From Paenibacillus taiwanensis DSM 18679 (GTDB taxonomy: Bacteria; Bacillota; Bacilli; Paenibacillales; Paenibacillaceae), in NCBI RefSeq assembly GCF_000425125.1, contig NZ_KE384307.1, forward strand, positions 186,001 through 250,000: DNA of 64,000 bases, in the 5' to 3' direction. This document shows, one piece after another, positions 53,883 to 61,428 of the stretch; the stretch's first letter is position 1; the number at the start of each line of letters is the position of its first letter. The notes beneath the pieces were generated by a model that saw only the letters and a list, made by a program, of their open reading frames with translations, was not told the origin of the DNA and did not search any database. The translations under genes were made by a program, and so were the position numbers.

Positions 53883-56298
53883 TTATCCAGTTGAACTGCT
53901 CAGAATTGAGACAAATCAATTCAACTTATATTTGCAAGGGAGGCCGAGTCACCCGACGGTAGAAATGTTACGGCTTCATCGTAAGGATGACTCAACATGG
54001 GTTGACGCCCACCTTCATATACAGGCGATTTTGCCTAGTTTAGAGATTACATCTATAAAACTGTTCTCACCTGAGGAGCAGGGCCTTGTACCTTGGCAGT
54101 TTGGTTATTCATGTCCTCCTTTATTTTATGAAGCGCAAACTTATGAATTAATCGTAGAGATGGAGCCGAATACACCAATTACGTTCCACCATGATAATGT
54201 GAATTTGCGACAGTCTGTTTTGCCTAAGGGGGGGCGGCTGCTATCTGGAATGCTTAATTTTCAGAATGAGGTGGGTTTTACAGAGCTTGAACTCCGTCTT
54301 CATGGTGAATCTCTGTTTCGAATGCAGTTGGAAATTTTCCCATCGAAAATGGATTATAAACAGGATTATCAAACTATTCTGAATGATGTAAATACCCAAG
54401 TCTATAATCTGTCTTTTGATTTTTTGCGCAAGACGTATCACTTTACTGGATTAAAGGAGACTAGGAATCAGAGCTTAACGGAGTTATTCACAATTTTGCA
54501 GCATGTATTTCAGCAACTCATACAGAATTTAGAGCGGATGCATAACACACCACATCATAGGATGATCATGGAAAATCGGATCGTTGAATCGTCGCGGGTA
54601 AAAAAAGCGGGGCGTGAAAATATCGCATTTCTAGCAAAACGACCGCATTTGCTAGTCGCCGCCGATAGAAGGAATGGATTGCTTAGGATTAATGACCAGG
54701 GTTATATGCCCTCACATGTTCTGGAGACGAGAAGGTCTGTAGATTATGATACGCCGGAGAATCGTTTTGTCCGTTGGGTGCTTGTACGGGTGCAGACAAA
54801 GTTGCGAATTATAAAAACACAGCTTGGGAAAAAGGAACGATCGTCTGATCCCCATCTGTTGAAAAAAGTAGTTCGGATGCAAAAGAAAATTGAGCGTTTC
54901 TTGCAGCTGGATTTTTTGCAGGTTGGAGATATTCGGCAGATGACGACTTCACTTGTTCTACAGATGGCGCCGGGTTACAGGGATATTTACAAGTTTTATT
55001 TGATACTTATGAAGGGACTGGCCATCCAAAATGATCTCTTCCGTTTATCCATGAAAGATCTTGCGCAATTGTATGAATACTGGTGCTTCCTAAAAATCCA
55101 CGAGCTCCTAAGCCGCAAATATGAATTGGTCAAACAAGATATTATTAAGTTAAATCGGAGCGGATTGTTCGTGAAGCTGAAGCGAGGAAATGCATCGAAG
55201 ATAGTGTATCGTCATCCACAGAACGGTGAGGAGTTTATTCTGTACTATAACGCGTTACCATCTGGTGATGGGAGTCGGACGACTGGTCAGCAGCCGGACA
55301 ACGTTCTGACGTTGAAGAAGCGGGATTCCACAGTAGAATACAAATATATCTTTGATGCAAAGTATCGGATCAATCCTGCTTATGAGGGGACGTCTTATCA
55401 GAGAAAATACAAGGAACCAGGCCCTCAAGAAGAGGATATTAATACAATGCATCGGTATCGGGATGCCATTGTAGCCGGTCTGAGAGCAGATGATAAGGAA
55501 CTTGAACGTAGTATGTTCGGAGCGTACGTTCTTTTTCCCTATGCGGATGAGCAAAAGTATCAGGAGCATCATTTTTACAAGAGTATTGATCTTGTGAACG
55601 TAGGGGCTTTTCCGTTACTACCAAATTCGACATCGTTGCTGGAGACGTTTCTTGATGAAATTATTTTGGATAGCCCAGAGAAAGCATATGAGCGTTCGAC
55701 ACAACCGAGGGGAACGAAAGAGTATTACGCGGACAAGTTAGCCGGACAAACGGTATTGGTGGGGGCACTAAGCCATGAGAATCAACTCCGAGATCTTAGA
55801 CGTTTCGGATTCTATCATGTGCCTTTACAGCATTTTTCAAAACATGGGACGTTGTCGCAGCTTGAGTATGTTGCGATCTATCAATCAATTAAGCGATTTG
55901 GCCGTGAACAAGCAGGTATCACACTTTATGGAAAGGTGAAAACGTGGAAAGTGCTTCCACGGCACGAAATTCATGAAATCCCATCGAGACGTGGAGCGAC
56001 AAATGAATTATATGTGAAACTAACTGTAGAGGAATGGCTGGAGAGAGAGGAGCGGATTGTACCGGGCGGACATGGCGTGAAAAGCGTTCTACTAACATCA
56101 AAATACATATTTGATCGCGCGGTGGAGGTTGCGGAGCTGCGGCTGGAGACGGAAGCTCAGTTACGTGACTGGCGAGAGAAACGCCGACAGGGAAAGATCA
56201 GCGTGAAGTGGGATGATTATCACGTGGATCGAGCGACGCGGCTAGAGAGCTTGGAGTTAGGTGATGAAGTTGGAGGCGTAGGCGGAGGCGGGACATAG
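53854..56298 (+). CDS. DUF2357 PD-(D/E)XK nuclease (McrC-like subunit)
   Basis: 814 residues from ATG 53854 (ATG 53848 also possible, GGAGG upstream). N-terminal beta-rich region, a coiled-coil middle (about 310-400), LYEYWCFLKI at about 410, then the nuclease core with QPDNVLTLK and YIFDAKYRI, where PD-(n)-DAK (about 483-484 and 503-505 of the long form) is the expected PD-(D/E)XK active site. The C-terminus may have another alpha/beta domain. It overlaps the McrB-like gene by 29 bp. It would cleave DNA when activated by the AAA+ partner. Confidence 0.88.
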   Translation: MDSLLIGSHNYPVELLRIETNQFNLYLQGRPSHPTVEMLRLHRKDDSTWVDAHLHIQAILPSLEITSIKLFSPEEQGLVPWQFGYSCPPLFYEAQTYELIVEMEPNTPITFHHDNVNLRQSVLPKGGRLLSGMLNFQNEVGFTELELRLHGESLFRMQLEIFPSKMDYKQDYQTILNDVNTQVYNLSFDFLRKTYHFTGLKETRNQSLTELFTILQHVFQQLIQNLERMHNTPHHRMIMENRIVESSRVKKAGRENIAFLAKRPHLLVAADRRNGLLRINDQGYMPSHVLETRRSVDYDTPENRFVRWVLVRVQTKLRIIKTQLGKKERSSDPHLLKKVVRMQKKIERFLQLDFLQVGDIRQMTTSLVLQMAPGYRDIYKFYLILMKGLAIQNDLFRLSMKDLAQLYEYWCFLKIHELLSRKYELVKQDIIKLNRSGLFVKLKRGNASKIVYRHPQNGEEFILYYNALPSGDGSRTTGQQPDNVLTLKKRDSTVEYKYIFDAKYRINPAYEGTSYQRKYKEPGPQEEDINTMHRYRDAIVAGLRADDKELERSMFGAYVLFPYADEQKYQEHHFYKSIDLVNVGAFPLLPNSTSLLETFLDEIILDSPEKAYERSTQPRGTKEYYADKLAGQTVLVGALSHENQLRDLRRFGFYHVPLQHFSKHGTLSQLEYVAIYQSIKRFGREQAGITLYGKVKTWKVLPRHEIHEIPSRRGATNELYVKLTVEEWLEREERIVPGGHGVKSVLLTSKYIFDRAVEVAELRLETEAQLRDWREKRRQGKISVKWDDYHVDRATRLESLELGDEVGGVGGGGT

Positions 56299-56300
56299 CA

Positions 56301-57092
56301 ATGTGGGCAGATATTGCAGCATTTTTAAAAGCAAATACGTCAGAGACGATACTCATTTCGATTATAGGCACAATATTAGTCTGGATGTACAAGCAGTTCA
56401 AAGGTATGATAGATAGCAAACAACAGAGTAAGCTGGTAATGTTACAGTTAAAGCAAAGTCTTTTTACTAAGCTTGAGTTAAGTATTGCGAATGTAATTCA
56501 TCAGGATAATGAAGTGAGTAAGCAGCAGATGTATGCATTGTTGGGGGAATGTGGTCCTTATCTAACAAATGCACAACGAACGGTCATGCGAGATTATTAT
56601 AAGCAACTTAATCCCCTTCTGCTCCATACGTTGCAGGCTTTGATAGTGAGCGAGGTGGACAAACTTGGCAGACAACTGGGCCAACAAAGAGAAGATGAAG
56701 AAAACACTGAGTGGTTGATCTACATTCAGAGGTTGTACGCTCCATTCGGACCAATGATATTATTTTTAATTATTACATTATATATTGTGTTTATTTATCA
56801 ATTAGTGAAGCAAGGAGCCTCTTTGTGGATTCAGATTTGCATTTTGCTTTTGGGCGTGACTATTTTTCTATCTGCAACATTATTTGTTGCCATGCTCTTT
56901 TTCTTTTTCCGGGGAGAACTAGTTAAACAAGGCGCTAAACGGTGGTGCCTTATTGCCGTAATTATTGTTTCGCCTGCTTTAGCGTTTGTTGTCAATCGGA
57001 TTGATCTGTTCATTGCTGTGTTCGGTATTCAACTTCTGGGATTGATAGTTGTGTCACGCAGCAAGAGGCCTTCGGAAATTATAAGACCATAG
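56301..57092 (+). CDS. Membrane protein, third gene of the McrBC-like operon
   Basis: 263 residues. One helix near the N-terminus (about 17-31), a polar helical stretch (35-145, with coiled-coil character), then four helices in two hairpins (about 150-171, 177-206, 214-233 and 237-250). The 3-bp gap after the nuclease gene shows they are one operon. I do not recognise the family. Membrane partners are frequent in abortive-infection systems, but no motif proves such a role here. A terminator lies downstream. Confidence 0.75.
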   Translation: MWADIAAFLKANTSETILISIIGTILVWMYKQFKGMIDSKQQSKLVMLQLKQSLFTKLELSIANVIHQDNEVSKQQMYALLGECGPYLTNAQRTVMRDYYKQLNPLLLHTLQALIVSEVDKLGRQLGQQREDEENTEWLIYIQRLYAPFGPMILFLIITLYIVFIYQLVKQGASLWIQICILLLGVTIFLSATLFVAMLFFFFRGELVKQGAKRWCLIAVIIVSPALAFVVNRIDLFIAVFGIQLLGLIVVSRSKRPSEIIRP

Positions 57093-57231
57093 TAGGAAAT
57101 TGGGTTGGGGTACGAGTGAAAAGAATGATAAAAGTCCGATTCGAAGTATGATCGTGGATTGGCTGAGAATCAGTGTGAAATTTGAGATCGCAAAGCTTCA
57201 ACGCGAGCAGACAGATCCATTTATTATCAAA

Positions 57232-57267
57232 CAGACCACTATCCCAATTACAAGAGATAGTGGTCTG
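57232..57267. terminator. Bidirectional terminator
   Basis: CAGACCACTATC pairs perfectly with GATAGTGGTCTG around a 12-nt loop; T-rich sequence follows on the plus strand. It lies between the restriction operon and the SCIFF maturase gene. Confidence 0.85.
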
Positions 57268-57279
57268 CTTTTCTTATTA

Positions 57280-58659
57280 CTACGCATCACAAGCTTCAAG
57301 CTCTCTAATCGACTCGGCCACCTTGGCCATCATAGAGCATTCAATTCGCTTACGGAAAACGTCACAACTAAACTCGTAAATTCCGTTGATGGAACCCGTC
57401 GCATGCAGGGCATTGGCCGGACAGCCGCCGCTGCAATATAGCTTAGCCCAGCAATCTTTGCACGCTGGCTTCGTATAGCAGTTGCTCTGCTTGAATTGGC
57501 CTTGCAGCTCAGGTCGTGTTATACCCTCCCAAATGTTACCCATACTGTACGCTTCATCCCCTACAAACTGATGGCATGGGAATAGCTCGCCTGTTGGAGT
57601 GACAGCGAGGTATTCGGTGCCTGAGCCACACCCCGTGATTCGCTTCTGGATGCAAGGGCCTTCCGAGAGGTCAAGCATGTAATGATAGAACGTAAATCCG
57701 TTGCCTTGCGCACTGCGTGTAATCATTTCCTTAGCAAGAATTTCGTACTGCTCGTAAATCTCCGGAATATCCTTCTCGGTAAGGGCATAAGGTTCTCGTG
57801 GATCACAAATGACAGGCTCCATGGAGATTTTGTCGAAGCCTAGATCTGCGATATGAAAAATATCATTTGTGAAATCTACATTGTTTCGTGTATACGTTCC
57901 CCGTACATAATACTCCTGATCGCCGCGTTTTTGAATGAACTCCCGAAACTTCGGTACGATATGATCATAACTGCCTTTGCCGGTCACGGTTGTGCGCAGC
58001 CGGTCGTGCACTTCTTTTCTGCCATCAAGGCTTAAGACGACATTGTACATTTCCTCATTTAAAAATGCAGTAACCTCATCGTCCAGCAGCATCCCGTTTG
58101 TGGTGAAGGTGAAGCGGAATTGCTTCTTCCATGCCTTTTCCTTACTTCTCGCATACGCTACAATCTGTTTCACAACTTTCCAAGCCATAAGCGGCTCTCC
58201 GCCGAAGAAGTCGATGTCCAAATTTCGATGATGCCCTGAGTGTTCCAGCAAGTAATCGATGGCGCGTTGCCCAACTTCAACACTCATGATGGCTCGTTCA
58301 CCATTGTATTTCCCTTGGCTGGCGAAGCAATACTCACAAGACAGATTACACGTATGCGCTACGTTAAGACAGAGCGCTTTCACATACGTGGTTCGTTTTT
58401 TTAAATCGATAGACAACTCTTCATACATATCCTCTGTAAAGAGCAGCCCTTTATGTTTGAGTTGTTCCACCTCAGAGAGCGTATCGCGAATGCTTTCCTC
58501 AGTAAAATGTTTTTCCTTCATTAAGCTCATTATTTGTGCTGGAGCTGTATGCTCATAAAGCGCAATGATCTCATACGCCAGATCATCTACAACATGCACT
58601 GAGCCACTATAGGTATCGATCACGATGTTGTAACCGTTCAGTTGATATTGATGAATCAT
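57280..58659 (-). CDS. scfB: SCIFF maturase, radical SAM/SPASM thioether-forming enzyme
   Basis: 459 residues from ATG 58659; earlier in-frame TTG codons overlap the AAAAGGAG site. Opens MIHQYQLNGYNIVIDTYSGS like SCIFF maturases. Radical SAM cluster CNLSCEYC (Cys104, 108, 111), GGEP, then C-terminal SPASM cysteines in CGSGTEYLAVTPTGELFPCH, ACKDCWAKLYCSGGC and FSCDVF. It forms Cys-to-alpha-carbon thioethers in the SCIFF peptide, whose gene lies 105 bp upstream on the same strand, separated by a weak hairpin that would let some transcription through. Confidence 0.93.
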   Translation of the reverse strand: MIHQYQLNGYNIVIDTYSGSVHVVDDLAYEIIALYEHTAPAQIMSLMKEKHFTEESIRDTLSEVEQLKHKGLLFTEDMYEELSIDLKKRTTYVKALCLNVAHTCNLSCEYCFASQGKYNGERAIMSVEVGQRAIDYLLEHSGHHRNLDIDFFGGEPLMAWKVVKQIVAYARSKEKAWKKQFRFTFTTNGMLLDDEVTAFLNEEMYNVVLSLDGRKEVHDRLRTTVTGKGSYDHIVPKFREFIQKRGDQEYYVRGTYTRNNVDFTNDIFHIADLGFDKISMEPVICDPREPYALTEKDIPEIYEQYEILAKEMITRSAQGNGFTFYHYMLDLSEGPCIQKRITGCGSGTEYLAVTPTGELFPCHQFVGDEAYSMGNIWEGITRPELQGQFKQSNCYTKPACKDCWAKLYCSGGCPANALHATGSINGIYEFSCDVFRKRIECSMMAKVAESIRELEACDA

Positions 58660-58727
58660 ATTGCGAACCAAGCTCCTTTTTACGTACAAATTGCAATGAC
58701 TTTCCGGCTAACGAGCATAAACAACTT

Positions 58728-58749
58728 CGCCGTCCTTGTAGGGACGGCG
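58728..58749 (-). other. Hairpin between SCIFF and its maturase
   Basis: CGCCGTCC pairs with GGACGGCG around a 6-nt loop, without a T-run in the minus direction. Such a stem can stabilise the upstream precursor mRNA or let partial attenuation favour peptide over enzyme. Confidence 0.6.
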
Positions 58750-58763
58750 GTGAGCGTTAATTG

Positions 58764-58916
58764 CTATTTGTTCATTGCATTTTCACAACGCTGATTGGCA
58801 ACACCACAGGAAGTTTTGCAAGCAGACTGACAAGAGGTTTGGCATGCACCGCATCCGCCGTGTCTTGCTGTGTCCATTAGTTTGCGCGTACTTAGTGTAA
58901 CGATTCTTTTCATCAT
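58764..58916 (-). CDS. scfA: SCIFF ranthipeptide precursor (six cysteines in about 50 residues)
   Basis: A 50-residue peptide (MMKRIVTLSTRKLMDTARHG leader, then GGCGACQTSCQSACKTSCGV and NQRCENAMNK). Six Cys are spaced as in SCIFF: C22, C25, C29, C33, C37, C44. The core GACQTSCQSACKTSC is the family signature. AGGAG lies 4-7 nt before the start (58916 or 58913 ATG). Precursor for the radical-SAM maturase just downstream. SCIFF is nearly universal in Clostridia; it is much less common outside them. Too short for routine gene finding. Confidence 0.9.
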   Translation of the reverse strand: MMKRIVTLSTRKLMDTARHGGCGACQTSCQSACKTSCGVANQRCENAMNK

Positions 58917-59300
58917 AATAGCTCCTATTCCTTTTGTTCGTTATATTTAACCTGCTCCGTTGAACTATCGTAGCAACAACGTTGGCGGCATATCAATCAA
59001 AAAGGTCACACCTCATCCTACCTGCTTGATGATCGATGGCAGAATAGGCTTGCGTATTTTGGGTGAGATAAAAAAATTAGGCGAGTATTGTGTGCAGGAT
59101 GGGTATTTGCGTTTATATATTAGTCAAAATAATAAGGAGATGGGTTGTACGCAGAAAGATGGGGCAGTGAGCCAGCATCCGATGAAATGGCGATTTCATT
59201 TATGAGCTACACTTTTCATTAAAGTCCAACAGCTTATATGTGGGATAGCCTGATAGGATCAGTTTTGTTTAAAATGGTGGCAGTTAACTTGTGTACGCCC
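58917..59300. other. Gene-free spacer
   Basis: Between the SCIFF gene and the flavoprotein terminator. It has the SCIFF ribosome site at 58921-58925. A short open frame (to 59205, plus strand) lacks a ribosome site and a recognisable product. No other element seen. Confidence 0.5.
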
Positions 59301-59329
59301 AAGAAAAGAGGCCCGCTACATTAGGGGCC
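59301..59329 (-). terminator. Terminator of the flavoprotein gene
   Basis: On the minus strand GGCCC pairs with GGGCC around a 10-nt loop, followed by TCTTTTCTT. Confidence 0.65.
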
Positions 59330-59368
59330 ACTTCATCCCTACAAGTTGAACCTGTAAAAGACCTCCTA

Positions 59369-60919
59369 TTATTTTGCACGCTTCACATATTCCGCAGACT
59401 TTATACCGGCCTGACGGCCAAAAATAATAATCTCTGCGATGGAGTTGCCACCGATGCGATTTTCACCATGCAGACCGCCTGTCACTTCGCCAGCAGCAAA
59501 TAGAGCCGGTATAGGCTTGCCATCCTTGTCTAATACTTCTGTGTTAGTGTTAATTTTTACACCACCCATCGTATAGTGAATGCCTGGACCGATTTTGATC
59601 GCATAGTATGGAACATTAGACAATTCATGCTCCATTCCCGTTTTTCTGTTAAACGAATCATCCTTCTTGCTCTTCACAGCACTGTTCCAGCCCTCAAGCG
59701 TTTTTTGGAGCGGAGTAGCAGGCACACGGATGATTTCCGCCAGCCCCTTGATCGTATCTGCTTTTTTCACAAACCCCATTTTCTCATAATAATCGATTGC
59801 TTTTGCACGTGCTTTGACACCGGAGTCGAAAATTAAATAAGCACTTTTTTCAGGAAGCTTGTTAATGGCAGCCGTTACGCTATCACGAGCGCCCATCTCA
59901 TTTACGAAACGTTTTCCTTCACTGGATACGAGTATTGCACCTTCACCGCGCACAGCTTCACCAATCAAATACGAATTTTCCTGTTGAACGGTAGGGTGAA
60001 CCTGAATTTGATCCATGTCAACGGTGGTACCGCCCATGTGCTCTACCATCTTAATACCGTCACCTGTGCTGCCCTCTTGATTGGTCGTCACATAACCTTC
60101 AAGGTCAGGCCGCACCTTCTTAATTAACTCCATATTTGCACCGAATCCACCTGCTGTAATGACAACCGATTTGGCTGCAATGGTTTTATTCTCATTTGCT
60201 TGGCTGAAATCAACCTTTACACCCGTTGCCTTCCCGTCTTTACTTGTCACCTCTTGCACATTGGCGTTTACAAAGAGCGGGATACCTTGTTCTTGTACTT
60301 TTTTGATCAATCCAGAGACAAGATATTTACCAACAGCTGAGCCGTCTTCAGGACGGTGAGTGCGCTTCTTGCTCATTCCCCCTGTAATCGTAATGTTGTT
60401 TAGGCGAATACCATTGCTGTCTAACCAATCAATGGCAGCGGCAGAATGGTCCACAAAGTAACGAAGCATATCCTTATTGTTGGTCAAATGCCCGCCCTTT
60501 AGCGTTTCATCATAAAACAGATCATTAGAATCCGTAATGTTCTGTTCTTTCTGGAATTTGGTTTCCGAAGCATTCATCCCTGAGGATGCTTTGCTTGTGT
60601 TGCCGCCGGCTACCTGCATTTTCTCCAGAATGACAGGACTTAAGCCTGCCGCTTTTATTTCAAGTGCCGCAGTCATGCCAGCGCCTCCTGCACCAACGAT
60701 AACAACGTCATAACTTTCCTTGAGTTGGTCAAGCGGTGTATATGTTGCAAGGGAGGGGCTTGATACGGCATCTTCCTTTTCTTTTTCCTTATTTTCGTTT
60801 GCCTGCTCATTTGCACCTGCATCCGTTCCCTGTTGCTTGGAGCTTGCTCCTCCACAGCCTGAGATCAAAAGCAGAAAGGCAAGCAGGATGATTAGGGCAG
60901 GTTGGCTGTTCCTTTTCAT
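59369..60919 (-). CDS. Lipoprotein flavin reductase of the fumarate/urocanate reductase family
   Basis: 516 residues from ATG 60919, after GGAGG 8 nt upstream. Signal peptide with lipobox LLISGC (about residues 19-24), a charged linker rich in Glu/Lys/Asn, then the FAD fold: VVIVGAGGAGMTAALEIKAAG, GGNTSKASSGMNA, catalytic-site HRPEDGSAVG and RGEGAILVSSEGKRFVNEMG, and the C-terminal GGLHGENRIGGNSIAEIIIF. Such enzymes reduce fumarate or related acceptors. No FMN-binding or haem domain is fused, so electrons must come from a partner outside the membrane. Neighbours give no partner. Confidence 0.88.
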   Translation of the reverse strand: MKRNSQPALIILLAFLLLISGCGGASSKQQGTDAGANEQANENKEKEKEDAVSSPSLATYTPLDQLKESYDVVIVGAGGAGMTAALEIKAAGLSPVILEKMQVAGGNTSKASSGMNASETKFQKEQNITDSNDLFYDETLKGGHLTNNKDMLRYFVDHSAAAIDWLDSNGIRLNNITITGGMSKKRTHRPEDGSAVGKYLVSGLIKKVQEQGIPLFVNANVQEVTSKDGKATGVKVDFSQANENKTIAAKSVVITAGGFGANMELIKKVRPDLEGYVTTNQEGSTGDGIKMVEHMGGTTVDMDQIQVHPTVQQENSYLIGEAVRGEGAILVSSEGKRFVNEMGARDSVTAAINKLPEKSAYLIFDSGVKARAKAIDYYEKMGFVKKADTIKGLAEIIRVPATPLQKTLEGWNSAVKSKKDDSFNRKTGMEHELSNVPYYAIKIGPGIHYTMGGVKINTNTEVLDKDGKPIPALFAAGEVTGGLHGENRIGGNSIAEIIIFGRQAGIKSAEYVKRAK

Positions 60920-61428
60920 GAAATAATCCTCCACATCATGTAGTTCTCTCACGGTCTTGCAGCATAAGCGCATGCATGCGACCTGTCACGTTAGTGTGCC
61001 AATTTTGGCCTTGTATTATTTAGGAGGCGCAGGAAATTTCCTGATCAAAATATACATCTGTTAATGAAACGTAATGACTTTCATCTGCACGTTCTCATGT
61101 ACATTGAATAAATGAAATCAAACACAAATTATACGTGTCGTAATACTTTCGCCATGTTCGTCAACGTAAACATATGGGATGATACTACTCAAGAGGTCAA
61201 CAACAGGTGCAGTTGAAAATATATTGTACAAGTGAATGACCTCCAATCCCTTCAGGCTATTGCCATCCTTCCTTCTACAACCCTTGGAGATTCAATTAGG
61301 GTGGCGCTTTTCCTGAAGATTTTACAATCAGGCTATTGCATCTCTTCCTTCTTAAACCAAACCTAGCTGATACTAGAGATGCAAGTTTCCTGATTGTTAT
61401 TTTATGAAATAAGGAGGGATTAGGCTCA
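60920..61428. other. 509-bp spacer with an imperfect direct repeat
   Basis: No convincing gene. Two copies of a roughly 30-bp element starting CAGGCTATTGC occur at 61253-61283 and 61329-61359, differing by a few bases and an indel. The region is AT-rich and may hold the promoter of the next gene. Otherwise nothing recognised. Confidence 0.5.

Noticed and set aside
57100-57441. 113-residue open frame after the restriction operon
   Set aside because: It runs through the bidirectional terminator and antisense to the SCIFF maturase gene.
58960-59205. 81-residue open frame beside SCIFF
   Set aside because: No ribosome site; starts at a TTG with no conserved motif seen.
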